DNA of 64,000 nt from Akkermansia muciniphila. Its GTDB lineage: Bacteria; Verrucomicrobiota; Verrucomicrobiia; Verrucomicrobiales; DEV007. Within the stretch, counting starts at the first letter, position 1. The number at the start of each line of letters is the position of its first letter. The translations under genes were made by a program, and so were the position numbers. The DNA is taken from assembly GCA_945883495.1 (NCBI GenBank), contig CAMCXS010000009.1:35238-99237 (forward strand). Reading direction: 5' to 3'. Of this stretch, positions 49,535 through 59,229 are shown one piece after another. A model generated the notes under the pieces. It did not search any database and was not told where the DNA came from. It saw only the letters and a list, made by a program, of their open reading frames with translations.

Positions 49535-51226
49535 CTATACCAGCAGATTCATCGCGCTCACCAGGGCGCGCAGCCCCGCCATTTCGATCGAGGAGTCAAT
49601 CCCGCAGCCCCAGACGAGTTCGTCCGTGTTGGCGTTGCGGAGCTGCACAAACGCGGCGGAATCCGCATCGGAACCTCCGCGGACGGCGTGGGAGCGGTAG
49701 TCGGTCACGTTGAAGTTCTTCAATCCGGCGGCGTCCAGGGCATGCACGAAGGCGTTGATTGGGCCATTGCCCGTGCCGGAGAGGTTCAAGGTACTACCGT
49801 CCGAGCGCAAGGAAGCTTGGCAAAGCACCTCGCCTGGCTTGCCAGATGCGTGGTGATCGAGGTCGAAGTCGAGCAATTCGAATCGGGTGCGCAAGTTTAC
49901 GAAATGGGCATGAAAATACTCGCGGATCTCATCGCTGGAAAGCTCGCGGCCCAGGCGATCCGCGTGGGTGTAGATCGCGTGTCCGACCTGATGATGCATC
50001 GTCTTGGGTAGATCGAGCCCATGATCCCGGTCCAAGACGTAGGCCACCCCACCGCGTCCGCTTTGGCTGTTGATGCGGATAATCGCCTCGTAACTCCGGC
50101 CGATGTCGCGCGGGTCAATCGTCAAATAAGGAACGCCCCAGGTTAGGTCTGGATCTTGCGCGAGCTCTTCGGTCCGCCGGTCGAAGCCTTTCTTGATGGC
50201 GTCTTGGTGACTGCCGGAAAAGGCGGTGAACACGAGTTCTCCCGCGTAGGGCTGCCGCTCGGGAACCGTCATCCGGGTGCAACGCTCGTAGACCGCGCGG
50301 ATCGATGGCAGATCGGAGAAGTCAAGGCCGGTGGCGATCCCGTGGCTGTTCAAATTGAGCGCCACGACGACCAGGTCGAGGTTGCCAGTGCGTTCGCCGT
50401 TTCCGAACAAGGTCCCCTCGACTCGATCGGCTCCAGCCAGCAATCCCAATTCCGTGGCGGCAATCCCGGTGCCGCGGTCGTTGTGCGTGTGCAGGCTGAT
50501 CACCACCGTGTCCCGGCCGCTGATGTGGCGGCAAAACCATTCAATCTGGTCGGCATGGACGTTGGGCGTGCTCCATTCCACCGTGGCGGGCAGATTCAGA
50601 ATCATCGGCTGCTCGCGGGTCGGCTGCCAAATCGCCTTGACTGCCTCGCAAACTTCCAACGAGAAATCGGGTTCGGTGTCCGAGAAGCTTTCCGGGGAGT
50701 ATTGAAAGTCGATCCGTTGCGATCCCGGAACCTGGCTGGCCAGCTCGCGCACCAAGGTCGTGCCTTCGACGGCGATCCGCTTGATTTCCTCCCGCGAGGC
50801 GTCCCGGAAGGTGATGCGCCGCTGCAAGGGCGACGTCGAATTGTAGAGGTGGACGATGGCGCGCGGAATGCCCTCGAGCGCCTCGAACGTGCGGCGGATC
50901 AGGTGTTCGCGGCACTGGACCAGCACTTGCACGGTGACGTCATCCGGGATCCGGTTTTCGTCCGCCAACCGGCGCAAAAAATTGAACTCCGTGTCCGCGG
51001 CGGAGGGGAACCCGACCTCGATCTGCTTGAAGCCGATGCGCACCAAGAGATCGAACATCTCGATCTTCTCTTCCACGCTCATGGGGATGGGGAGCGCTTG
51101 ATTGCCGTCCCGTAGATCGACGCTGCACCAGATGGGGGCCCGTTCGAGAACGCGGTCCGGCCACGTGCGGTCGGGCAACGACACGGGCGGAAACGGCCGG
51201 TATTTGTGCAGCGAGTTGGAGTTCAT
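49535..51226 (-). CDS. leuA: 2-isopropylmalate synthase
   Basis: A 563-residue enzyme for the first step of leucine synthesis. The catalytic barrel has WCSVDLRDGNQALPIPMSVE, KQIEVGFPSAADTEFNFLRR, ISLHTHNDRGTGIAATELGL (metal-binding H-x-H) and GNGERTGNLDLV. The C-terminal ~120 residues are the LeuA regulatory dimer domain for leucine feedback. The length fits the long LeuA2 group seen in yeast and many bacteria. It stands alone with a long upstream region and is about 27 kb from leuCD. Confidence 0.95.
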   Translation of the reverse strand: MNSNSLHKYRPFPPVSLPDRTWPDRVLERAPIWCSVDLRDGNQALPIPMSVEEKIEMFDLLVRIGFKQIEVGFPSAADTEFNFLRRLADENRIPDDVTVQVLVQCREHLIRRTFEALEGIPRAIVHLYNSTSPLQRRITFRDASREEIKRIAVEGTTLVRELASQVPGSQRIDFQYSPESFSDTEPDFSLEVCEAVKAIWQPTREQPMILNLPATVEWSTPNVHADQIEWFCRHISGRDTVVISLHTHNDRGTGIAATELGLLAGADRVEGTLFGNGERTGNLDLVVVALNLNSHGIATGLDFSDLPSIRAVYERCTRMTVPERQPYAGELVFTAFSGSHQDAIKKGFDRRTEELAQDPDLTWGVPYLTIDPRDIGRSYEAIIRINSQSGRGGVAYVLDRDHGLDLPKTMHHQVGHAIYTHADRLGRELSSDEIREYFHAHFVNLRTRFELLDFDLDHHASGKPGEVLCQASLRSDGSTLNLSGTGNGPINAFVHALDAAGLKNFNVTDYRSHAVRGGSDADSAAFVQLRNANTDELVWGCGIDSSIEMAGLRALVSAMNLLV

Positions 51227-52168
51227 AACGTGGGTGTAGCGGAAATCTGGATATGGGAGAGAGCCCGCCCGGCGGAGCCGGACATTCGCATCGGTCGGGA
51301 CGGGCGGGAAAGCAAGAAACTACCGCGCGAGCCCGGCCGTCCGTCCAAGAAGGAGCAGGAGGCCGCGGTGGGTCAGCAGAAGAAAGAGTGGGAGCCGACG
51401 TTGCACGGAGTTTGCCGAAAGAAGTCCAGAGTAGCGTCCCTTCTGCCGCCTGGCAAGGGGGCAAAATCGCCGGGTGTGAATGGAACTGATGGTCAGAAAG
51501 GGCGGAATGCGTGGGCGATTCCGCTACGAGAATGAATCTGAGTAGCGGAATTCCCAAGAATTCCGTTCCAGCGTCCATCCATTCATGCACCCCAAATCGC
51601 CGGTTGATGGATTGATCCGTTGCGAGCCGGCCCCCCCACGAGTCTCTGGCCGGCGTGGGATGACATCATCTCCGATCCGGCCACCGGCTTGAGTTGGATC
51701 TGGATGCGGTTGCGAGAGGTCAACATTCGCGTCAACCGGCTTATTGCACGCGATAGGGCTTCCGGCCGCTCATTTTCGCGAAACCGCCGCTCTGCTAGTC
51801 GGCTTATTGCTGGCGGCACCTCATCCGCTCGCTCGCTTTTGAGATTCCGGGACAGTGTGAGGTCGCAACTCATTCCGCGAACCCATCCACACTCTCGCGC
51901 ATGAGAAAACCATCCTCGCGCACGCGAACGGGAAACCGGAGGACCCACCTGCATTCTCGCGCATGCGAGCGGGCCTCTCGCGGACGCGAACGAAAAGTTC
52001 GCGGAACTCATCGTGATTTGCGTGGCTCTTGGTGGATGCGGCACGTCAAGGAAGGCCTCCACGCTTCGGCCAAGTGAGTTGGTGCGCTCCCCGAAACCAG
52101 CGGAAATCCCCAGCCAGAACGCCGGAAACGTTGACGGCCCCTCGAAGAATGTCTCAAATCATTCCACC
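51227..52168. other. Long region between leuA and the esterase gene
   Basis: About 940 bases between divergent genes. I find no supported gene. Open frames on both strands are Arg/Ser-rich low-complexity sequence. No T-box antiterminator motif is visible before leuA. The right half carries GC-rich near-palindromic repeats (see 51892-51994). The space may hold both promoters and an untranslated leuA leader. Confidence 0.5.
51892..51994 (+). repeat. Four degenerate CTCGCGCATGCGA-type repeats
   Basis: Four copies of a ~17-19 base unit, consensus TCTCGCGCATGCGAACGGG, at about 51892, 51914, 51955 and 51977. Each is close to a palindrome (CTCGCGCATGCGAG). Spacing is irregular. It may be a fragment of a dispersed intergenic element, or sites for a DNA-binding protein. 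Confidence 0.5.
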
Positions 52169-53821
52169 GTGCCATCCTTCTCCCTCCGCTCATCCCTGGC
52201 ATGCCTGCTTTGCACGGGTGCTCTCCACAGCGCTGAGGCGCGCCCGTCAGAGGAGACGGCCGCCTGGATCCAGGCGGTGACCCATGCATGCGGCGGCTCC
52301 TGGAGCCCCCGGGATATCGCCGCAGTCGATACGCTCGTCCGGGCGGTGCACAGCGATCCCATCCTGGAGGCAGCACAGCGGGCCCGCATCTTGCTCGTCG
52401 CCCCCTTCCGCGGCCCGAATGCCGCCAGCCGACGTGCCTGCCTCTACCATCCCCAGGGGGCGGCAGTGACCATGCTCGGGACGTTGGCCGATGCGGCCTA
52501 TGCACAGGACGGCCTGCATGGCGACGGCCGTTCGTATGCCGACACGCTGTTCGATGGCGCCGGCCTGAGCAGCGACGATCTGTCGATTCTCCTCCATGGC
52601 CGGAGCTTCGAGACGCTGAATAGTGATGCGACCTGCTATCTACTCAGCGGCACCGGCACCCGCATAAACGGAGAGACCGGCATCATGCATCAGGACTGGA
52701 GTTCCCAGTTCATTATGGGCAGCACGCACCATCTAGCGCTCGGCGGCGAACTTCGCGGCCGGGCGGTCCCGAGCGGCGCCATCGGCTTCGTCAGCCAGAA
52801 GCTGGCCGATCCGCAGTACCGCTACTACGCTGATGACCGGCTGATGTCCTCGGGACCGTACCCTGAGCGGCGGCAGCACGGGCTGACCGGGCAAGAGACC
52901 TTCAAGCTGCTGTCCGACGGCGGCAAGCGCGCTTCGACGGCCGTCATCCACACCCTCGTCATCGCTCCGGCGCTTCCACCCAGCGGCTTCGCCCACCTGC
53001 GCTCGGCCGTGGCCGCAGCCAATGAGGACCGGATGATCTACGCTGGCGTGCCGGTCGTCACCTCTCCACGGCGAATCTGGATCTTCGCCGGCCAGAGCAA
53101 CTGCGCTGGCGATCAGGTCAATGTGGCGAACCCCAGCAACCGCAGCGTGTTTCCGATCGACGAGCCGCATCCCAATGTGCTTCAGTGGATGCGCAGCGGG
53201 GCTCAGGCCGGAACGGCGGAGGCAGCCACTCACCCGCTCGACTTCGACGGCGGTGGCGCGCCGGTCGGCGTCGGTCCGGCCATGGCTTTCGCCAAACGGC
53301 TGCTCGAACAGGATCCTCAGCAGCAGATCCTCATCATCCCCGCCGCCGTAGGGGCGACCGGATTCTCCAGCAAGCACTGGAACCCGGGCGATCCGGTCTA
53401 CGAGCGCATGGTCTCCATGGTCAACGCCGCTCTGCCGCACGGCGGAACGATCGCCGGCATGGTCTGGAACCAGGGCGAGGGGGACACAGAGCTGGATGCC
53501 ACGGCCTATGCAGTTGCATGGGAGACCATGTTCCGCGACTTCTCGACCCGCATCCCGGGCGGCTGGCCTGAGCCGGCCGTCGTCGTCTACGGGGACCTCG
53601 CGAAGGGGACATTCTCCAACGTGACCAACGCCATCGAGAAGACCCTGGTCCCGGCCGGCAAGCAACGGGTGTTCGTCACTAAGAAGATGGCCGGCATCGA
53701 CACCTTGACGGAGGAGGAGGTCTTCGATGACGCTTCAAAGATCCACTACTCGGCGCGGTCCCAGCGCCTGCTGGGCAGGGCCTATGCGGAGGCGGTGATC
53801 AGCCTTCGGGCAAAGCCGTAG
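52169..53821 (+). CDS. Secreted SASA-type carbohydrate esterase with extra N-terminal domain
   Basis: About 550 residues. The C-terminal ~260 are a sialate O-acetylesterase-like SGNH domain: IWIFAGQSNCAGDQ (nucleophile Ser in G-Q-S-N), IIPAAVGATGFSS, GMVWNQGEGDTELDA (oxyanion Asn region), and catalytic D-x-x-x-x-H in DDASKIHYSARSQ. The first ~260 residues after the signal have TAAWIQAVTHACGGSW and DAVDTLVRAV-like helices, then beta-rich sequence. They recall the leading module of some phage tail-associated proteins, but this is a weak resemblance. GTG at 52169 places a signal peptide (SLRSSLACLLCTGALHS) at the N-terminus; the open frame starts at a GTG at 52013. Confidence 0.75.
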   Translation: MPSFSLRSSLACLLCTGALHSAEARPSEETAAWIQAVTHACGGSWSPRDIAAVDTLVRAVHSDPILEAAQRARILLVAPFRGPNAASRRACLYHPQGAAVTMLGTLADAAYAQDGLHGDGRSYADTLFDGAGLSSDDLSILLHGRSFETLNSDATCYLLSGTGTRINGETGIMHQDWSSQFIMGSTHHLALGGELRGRAVPSGAIGFVSQKLADPQYRYYADDRLMSSGPYPERRQHGLTGQETFKLLSDGGKRASTAVIHTLVIAPALPPSGFAHLRSAVAAANEDRMIYAGVPVVTSPRRIWIFAGQSNCAGDQVNVANPSNRSVFPIDEPHPNVLQWMRSGAQAGTAEAATHPLDFDGGGAPVGVGPAMAFAKRLLEQDPQQQILIIPAAVGATGFSSKHWNPGDPVYERMVSMVNAALPHGGTIAGMVWNQGEGDTELDATAYAVAWETMFRDFSTRIPGGWPEPAVVVYGDLAKGTFSNVTNAIEKTLVPAGKQRVFVTKKMAGIDTLTEEEVFDDASKIHYSARSQRLLGRAYAEAVISLRAKP

Positions 53822-53869
53822 CCCGGTTCCGCCTACACGACTTCGGAACGCCGCCCGGTCCGCGACGAC

Positions 53870-53895
53870 ACCCCGGTTCGATCGATGGCCGGGGT
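53870..53895 (+). terminator. Hairpin after the esterase gene
   Basis: ACCCCGG (53870-53876) pairs with CCGGGGT (53889-53895) across 12 bases. There is no T run. It lies about 50 bases after the esterase stop and 90 bases before the end of the convergent EF-hand esterase. Confidence 0.35.
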
Positions 53896-53981
53896 TCTGC
53901 CTATGCGCCGGTTGAATGTGTGGGTTAACGCGAAGCGCTCGTTTTGCACCTGGTGCCAGAAAATTCTTTCTATCAATTAAC

Positions 53982-55088
53982 TCAACGCGCCAGGGCCGGA
54001 ATCGTCGCGTCACCGGGTTCCGTGCCTTCGCCGAGCAGGCGGAAGGCCAGGAAACGGTGAACGATCTCGGTCACGGCAGGACTGAAGCCCTTGCCGTGCC
54101 CGCCGTCGGTCACGGTCAACAAGCTCACGGGGACTTTGGCGTCCGCGAGGGCTTGGCGGAAGTCTACGGATTGCTGGTAAGGCACCGTTGGATCGCCGGT
54201 GCCATGGACGATCAGGAACGGCGGGGCACCAGCGCTGACGTGGTGAAGGGGCGAAGCGGAACGGGCCTTGTCCGGCGCCTCCTTGACCGGCGCTCCGAGG
54301 AGCAGGCTCACCCGGGAATCGGCCTCTGCCTGGTCGTTCTCACTTTCGGGATGTTCGATGGTCAGGAGATCGGATGGTCCGAAGAAGTCGACCACACCTT
54401 GGACTGTCGAAGCTTGCTCCAAGTTGGGCCCGATCGTTCCTTCCAGCTCCTTGACCCCACCGGAGACGCCAAGCATGGAGACAAGGTGGCCGCCCGCCGA
54501 GGAGCCCCAGACCGCGATGCGGTTCGGATCGAGCCCGTGCTCGCTGGCGTGGGTGCGAATCCAGCGGATGGCCGCCTTGCAATCGTGGATCTGGGCGGGC
54601 CAGATCGCTTCGCCAGTGAGCCGGTAGCCGATCGAAACGCCCGCGTATTTGCCTGAGGCGGCCAGTTGGGCGACTTCGGAAGCCCTGGCCCGGTCTCCAC
54701 CGCGCCAGCCGCCGCCGTGAATCCAGCAGACCACCGGAAGGGGGCCGGATGCCGCCGGTTTCTCCGGAAGGTAGAGATCGAGCATCTGCTTGGGATTGCC
54801 GGTGCCCGCGTAATCCAGGTTCTTGATCGTCTTCACACCAGCGACCGGGCGAGCACCGGGTTGGCCGCCCCGGCCCTTGCTGCGGAAGGCGGCGTCTTCT
54901 TCACGGCTGACAAATCCATCGCGATTTGCATCGACTCGATCGAAGTTTCTCCGGATGCCCTCCGGCACTTCCTCGCGGACCAGCCGTCCGTCCTTGTCTT
55001 GGTCCCAGGCATCGAAGCCTTTGCCGGGTTGTTGGGCGAAACCGTGAGTGGAGAGAAGGACGAGAGCCATGGCACAACGAACGCGCAT
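53982..55088 (-). CDS. Secreted alpha/beta-hydrolase esterase with two EF-hands
   Basis: A 368-residue protein with a signal peptide (MRVRCAMALVLLSTHGFAQQ). Residues ~25-70 hold two EF-hand calcium loops: DQDKDGRLVREE and DANRDGFVSREE. The rest is an alpha/beta hydrolase of the BD-FAE/esterase-lipase type: CWIHGGGWRGGDRA (oxyanion H-G-G-G), the nucleophile elbow GSSAGG, the acid in HGTGDPTVPYQQS and His in DGGHGKGF. The EF-hands could form a cohesin-free dockerin-like tether or simply bind calcium. Likely to remove acyl or feruloyl groups from plant or algal polymers. Confidence 0.9.
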   Translation of the reverse strand: MRVRCAMALVLLSTHGFAQQPGKGFDAWDQDKDGRLVREEVPEGIRRNFDRVDANRDGFVSREEDAAFRSKGRGGQPGARPVAGVKTIKNLDYAGTGNPKQMLDLYLPEKPAASGPLPVVCWIHGGGWRGGDRARASEVAQLAASGKYAGVSIGYRLTGEAIWPAQIHDCKAAIRWIRTHASEHGLDPNRIAVWGSSAGGHLVSMLGVSGGVKELEGTIGPNLEQASTVQGVVDFFGPSDLLTIEHPESENDQAEADSRVSLLLGAPVKEAPDKARSASPLHHVSAGAPPFLIVHGTGDPTVPYQQSVDFRQALADAKVPVSLLTVTDGGHGKGFSPAVTEIVHRFLAFRLLGEGTEPGDATIPALAR

Positions 55089-55238
55089 GGAAGGGAAACC
55101 CTCCCGGCGATCAAGGGTTGCGCATTAAGCTTTGGCCGCCCATTCGAGAGGGTCTTCCCCCATGAAACCTACAGTGGCGGGCAAAGTGTGCCCCGAGGTT
55201 CTCATCCGCAGGGACCATCATTGAAAGAAGGAGTTCGA

Positions 55239-55655
55239 GTGGCTCCATTGTTCAGAAACGACGTCATGAGGTATTTTTGGTGCCAGGCTCAGCGTGCGTT
55301 GACTATCAGAAGCTATCAAATATTAAGGTGCATTTTACCTGGTACCACGCGACCTTTCTTCGAGACCGATCCCCCCGAATTCTTCGCCAACTACCAAGCC
55401 TGCACCCGGGTGATCCCACTTCCCCGCGGACGCCGGACCAAAGAAGAGCTCGCCGCCGAACGGGCCAAGGCCGGTGCCCGTGCCAAGACAGAGAACGGGA
55501 CTGAGGCCGCCAGCAAAACCAGTGGCGAAGAGGCTGCCAACGCCGAAGCCGAAGAGTCAGCCGAGGCGACCTCCGAGGAGGTCAAGGCGGTGCTGGCGGA
55601 GGATGCCTTGGGAACCCGGGTCAACAGCGAAGCTGGAGCGGAGTTGGCTTCGTGA
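55239..55655 (+). CDS. Small unknown protein with acidic Ala/Glu tail
   Basis: A possible 138-residue protein. AGAAGGAG lies five bases before the GTG at 55239; an in-frame ATG at 55266 is the alternative. The centre reads FFETDPPEFFANYQACTRVI then PLPRGRRTKEELAAERAKAG, and the end is Ala/Glu/Ser-rich and acidic. The first ~40 residues have weak protein character and AT-rich DNA, so the gene may be a remnant with a false start. Family not recognised. Confidence 0.4.
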   Translation: MAPLFRNDVMRYFWCQAQRALTIRSYQILRCILPGTTRPFFETDPPEFFANYQACTRVIPLPRGRRTKEELAAERAKAGARAKTENGTEAASKTSGEEAANAEAEESAEATSEEVKAVLAEDALGTRVNSEAGAELAS

Positions 55656-55828
55656 CGCGAATCTTCGGGGTGCGGTGGGAAAGGTCATCTTCATGCATCC
55701 CGGGATGGTGAAGCAACCCTGAGCGACCGGATTCAGGAAGGTAGCCGGCAAACGGCGCAAAAGTTTTCAAAAAGAAGTTTGCGCGGATCCAGGCTCTAAG
55801 CTTTGGCTATCCGTAGCCTACCCTGCTG

Positions 55829-58135
55829 ATGACTCCCAGCCTCACTCCGATCACACGTCTCTTGTGTTCCGTGGCGGTACTGGCCGCCGTTTGGTTCCCG
55901 GCCTTGGCCTTGACCCAGGATTCTCCGATGGAAGCACTGAACAGCGCGGAGTTTTTTAGCGCGGATGTGGAAACGATTGGGATCGCCTCGCTTCAAGACC
56001 TGACTCGTTACGTCCCCAACCAGTTCGCCACGGACTCTGGATCCCGTTCTTTCGGGGATGTCTTGAGCCTGCGGGGACTCACGAACACCAGGCTGCTCAG
56101 CTCGCCAAGCACCACGGTTTACGTCGATGACGTCCCGTTTGGGGAAACCTTCACCTACGCCCCCACGATCGCACCGATTCAAAGCATCGACGTCTTTCGC
56201 GGTCCGCAACCGCTCTTGGCCGGACGGAACTCCTACAGCGGCTCGATCCAGATCCGCACGCCTCGTCCCACGGACAAGTTGGAAGGTGGGTTCAATTACG
56301 GCTTCGGGACGTTTGATTCCCATGACGCGGACGGATGGATGATGGGTCCCATCATCCCCGGCGTGCTTGGGTTCCGTCTTGCCGGCGGTTACGACGCCAC
56401 TGCGGGAAACCTTCTCAATCCAATCACCGGGGAAAGCGTCGACCGGCAAGAGCACCGCGGCATCAGCGGCGGCTTGTTTTTTACCCCCGCGCCGTTTTGG
56501 CAAATCGACATCACCGCTGGCTACGACGAGTTCAACGACGAAGCCTCCCGCTACACCTCGCTGTTCCGGACCACGGGCTTCTACACCGCGCCGGCGTCCC
56601 CTGGAGAGCAAGACCGGCGAGCCAGCCACCAGGCGATCCGGATCGCTTACGACAACGAACGCTACCGCTTCCTCAGCGTCACTTCTCATCGCAGCACGGA
56701 GCTGGATCCGTACGTCTTGCCTCAGGGGCTGCTGCCTTCCGGGTTTACTGATTATGGTGGGGCATCTACGCCTCTTATCGTTTCAGTATCAGGCGGCCCT
56801 TACCACTACTCAGCCTCGTCGGCGAGTTCCTTCAGCTTCGGCGCCGCCACCTTGACGCAGAACGAAGAGCTCTGGAGTCAGGAGTTCCGCCTTGGCGGCG
56901 TGGATCCGGATGCCGATTGGAACTGGAACGCAGGGGTCTACACTTCCAGCGGCCGTGTCCGCGGAAGCGTGAATAACGATGCGTCGTTTTTCAGTTCCAC
57001 CTCCACCCTGACCGCGGAACAACGAACGGTCTCCATACCCGGTTTCGGGACGGTTCCCGCGCTCGAGCAGACCAACGCCTACTCGTCCACCTCCGGGTTC
57101 GGAACGGAGTCCATCGTGCACTCCATGGCAGATGAAACCCTGGCGACGTATGGAGGCGTGGATTATAAAGGCTTTGCTCCCGTCACCCTCCATGCGGGGG
57201 TGCGTTTGGATTGGATCCAGCGTTCCATGGTGCGGGATCAACGGATCACCGGACAAGGCACCCGCTATGACTCGTCATTGTCCCTGCTGTATCCGGAGGG
57301 ATTTCCGTTCCCCCTATGGAACGGCTTTGATGTTTCATTCACCCCAACCTCTTTCAAGGCACGCCAGAAACGCATCACGGTCGATGATCAATGGTTTCAC
57401 GCAACGCCTTCGGTGGGCCTTGATTGGGAACTCTGCGATCACGCCTTGACCTACATCAAGAGCTCCTATGCGTTCAAACCGGGAGGGTTCAGCCCTTACA
57501 CCAGTGAGGTGGCGTTGGCGCGCTTTGAAGAAGAACGCGTCTGGGCATCTGAAGCCGGGCTGAAAACCACCTGGCTGGATGACAGATTGCAACTCAATGC
57601 CGCCACGTTCTACAACACCGTGGAAGATTACCAAGTCGAGATGCGCTCTTATCCCGGCTACAGGATCGCCAATGCCGATGAAGCGGAAATCTACGGATTG
57701 GAGTTCGACTCCCGTTTTGCCGTCCTGCCGATTCTTGATCTGATCGGTTCCATCGGCTGGACCCACGGTCGGCTCACCGATTTCACCGATCCATCTACGG
57801 GATCCTCTCTGCATGGCGTCACCCCGCCCTTTGTGCCCGAGTTTGATGCCGTGGTGGCCCTGGACGGTCATTTGGAGAACGGCCTCTTTGCCCGCGTCGA
57901 GTATCTGCTCACCGGGGAAACCAAATTTGATGTCTTTGATCAGACCATGTACCGCCAAGCAGCCTATGGTCTTCTCAACGGCTCCGTCGGCTGGCGCCAC
58001 GATCAAATGAGCGTCGCCTTGTATGGCACGAACTTGTCCCAGGAAGACTATTACACCAACATGGTCTCCTCCAGCGGGATAGGCGCGGTGGGGAATCCCC
58101 GGGAATACGGCGTCCGGCTCGGAGTCCGCTTCTGA
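55829..58135 (+). CDS. TonB-dependent outer-membrane receptor
   Basis: A 768-residue receptor with a signal peptide (LLCSVAVLAAVWFPALALTQ). The plug domain (~40-150) has IASLQDLTRYVPNQFATDSG, LSLRGLTNTRLLS, VYVDDVPFGETF and SIDVFRGPQPLLAGRNSYSG followed by SIQIRTPRP. The rest is a beta-barrel of alternating aromatic strands that ends in a typical terminal strand, YGVRLGVRF. It imports siderophores, cobalamin or oligosaccharides with TonB energy. No TonB or ExbBD is seen in the window. Neighbouring secreted esterases and a CBM9 protein favour glycan import, without proof. Confidence 0.93.
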   Translation: MTPSLTPITRLLCSVAVLAAVWFPALALTQDSPMEALNSAEFFSADVETIGIASLQDLTRYVPNQFATDSGSRSFGDVLSLRGLTNTRLLSSPSTTVYVDDVPFGETFTYAPTIAPIQSIDVFRGPQPLLAGRNSYSGSIQIRTPRPTDKLEGGFNYGFGTFDSHDADGWMMGPIIPGVLGFRLAGGYDATAGNLLNPITGESVDRQEHRGISGGLFFTPAPFWQIDITAGYDEFNDEASRYTSLFRTTGFYTAPASPGEQDRRASHQAIRIAYDNERYRFLSVTSHRSTELDPYVLPQGLLPSGFTDYGGASTPLIVSVSGGPYHYSASSASSFSFGAATLTQNEELWSQEFRLGGVDPDADWNWNAGVYTSSGRVRGSVNNDASFFSSTSTLTAEQRTVSIPGFGTVPALEQTNAYSSTSGFGTESIVHSMADETLATYGGVDYKGFAPVTLHAGVRLDWIQRSMVRDQRITGQGTRYDSSLSLLYPEGFPFPLWNGFDVSFTPTSFKARQKRITVDDQWFHATPSVGLDWELCDHALTYIKSSYAFKPGGFSPYTSEVALARFEEERVWASEAGLKTTWLDDRLQLNAATFYNTVEDYQVEMRSYPGYRIANADEAEIYGLEFDSRFAVLPILDLIGSIGWTHGRLTDFTDPSTGSSLHGVTPPFVPEFDAVVALDGHLENGLFARVEYLLTGETKFDVFDQTMYRQAAYGLLNGSVGWRHDQMSVALYGTNLSQEDYYTNMVSSSGIGAVGNPREYGVRLGVRF

Positions 58136-58193
58136 CTGCGCTTTGCCCTGGGCCAATTCCCGCCCATCAACGATCAACCATCAACGGGCGCAA

Positions 58194-59072
58194 TCAGCGC
58201 CCCACAGGCATCAGGCGGAGTTGGCCCCACTGCCGGAGGTTGGTCCGCTTGTTCTTCTCCCCGGCAAACCAGTCCTCATGATGGAAGTTCCCAAAGTTCC
58301 CCGTCCCCTTGGCCGGTTCATCCAAATCCCCAATCGCAAGGTTCAGGCCCATGATGACTTCCTGGTTCCCTGGCCGGAAAAATCTTCCGGGCGCCACTTC
58401 CAGACACGGACAAAACGCAATGCTCCATTCGATGACATATCCCTTGCCGGACGGTTTCGGCTGGGCCGCGGCGGTCATGGCGCCAGTGGCAATCCAATCT
58501 TGATAGGTCTGCCACGCCTCGGGACGGGAACGCGGCTCCCCCTCCAGCAAACCGCCAACCCCAACCCCGCCACGCCGCGACTTGGTGAGGTTGCACACCA
58601 TCTGCCAACTCTGCCCGTCGCCCCGTGCATTCTCGTCGCCCGTCCAATGGTGAGACGCATTGATCAAGATCTCCATCTCATCGCCAAACCATGGCCAACC
58701 TTCCGGTGTCAGCTCGTGCGCTTTCGGATTCTTCTCAGGCAGCCAGCGCCCGGTATCGATGCCGTACAGGACGTCATCCGTCACGTCGAACGCAAAGTAG
58801 AGGCGTTCATCGTCATATTTCACCCACCCCTTGAGCGATAGATCGGCTGGGTCGGTCGTGGGAGTGAACTGCGGCGTCCAGTCCGCAACGCCTCCTAGCG
58901 TTTGTGCGTCGTCCCACTCCCCATGAGCCAGCGCCCCGTCGATCACGGGCGTGGTGCCGCGAAATGCCTTGAGCTCACGGGGCCACTCGCCAGCCTGAAG
59001 AATGCCCCAGGGAACGAACCAGAACCACACCAAAAGATGGAGGCTCCGGAGCAGAGAAATTTTGGTGCGCAT
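58194..59072 (-). CDS. Secreted CBM9-like carbohydrate-binding protein
   Basis: A 292-residue exported protein. After the signal peptide, FRGTTPVIDGALAHGEWDDA starts a CBM9-like beta sandwich, continued by LKGWVKYDDERLYFAFDVTD, WFGDEMEILINASHH and KPSGKGYVIEWSIAF. CBM9 domains bind xylan or cellulose chain ends. It contains little beyond this domain, so it is probably a binding protein and not an enzyme. It is convergent with the TonB receptor, about 58 bases apart. Confidence 0.8.
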   Translation of the reverse strand: MRTKISLLRSLHLLVWFWFVPWGILQAGEWPRELKAFRGTTPVIDGALAHGEWDDAQTLGGVADWTPQFTPTTDPADLSLKGWVKYDDERLYFAFDVTDDVLYGIDTGRWLPEKNPKAHELTPEGWPWFGDEMEILINASHHWTGDENARGDGQSWQMVCNLTKSRRGGVGVGGLLEGEPRSRPEAWQTYQDWIATGAMTAAAQPKPSGKGYVIEWSIAFCPCLEVAPGRFFRPGNQEVIMGLNLAIGDLDEPAKGTGNFGNFHHEDWFAGEKNKRTNLRQWGQLRLMPVGR

Positions 59073-59229
59073 GATGTGACCCGATTACGAAGCATTCCGG
59101 CCTGGAACGCAAGACTCAGCGATCCGGGGAGCCCGCCAAGAGTAGTACTCAGGATGGTCGACTCATTTAAGTATTCTTGACTAATTAGTATTTTGAATCT
59201 TCTCGGCGTCGAGTCGACTGGTCATCCGC

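Noticed and set aside
51227..51590. T-box or leader-peptide attenuator upstream of leuA
   Set aside because: No T-box sequence, Leu-codon run or terminator/antiterminator pair could be found on the minus strand.
51583..52062. 159-codon minus-strand open frame
   Set aside because: The sequence is Arg/Ser/Ala low-complexity and runs across the GC-rich repeats. There is no domain or credible start.
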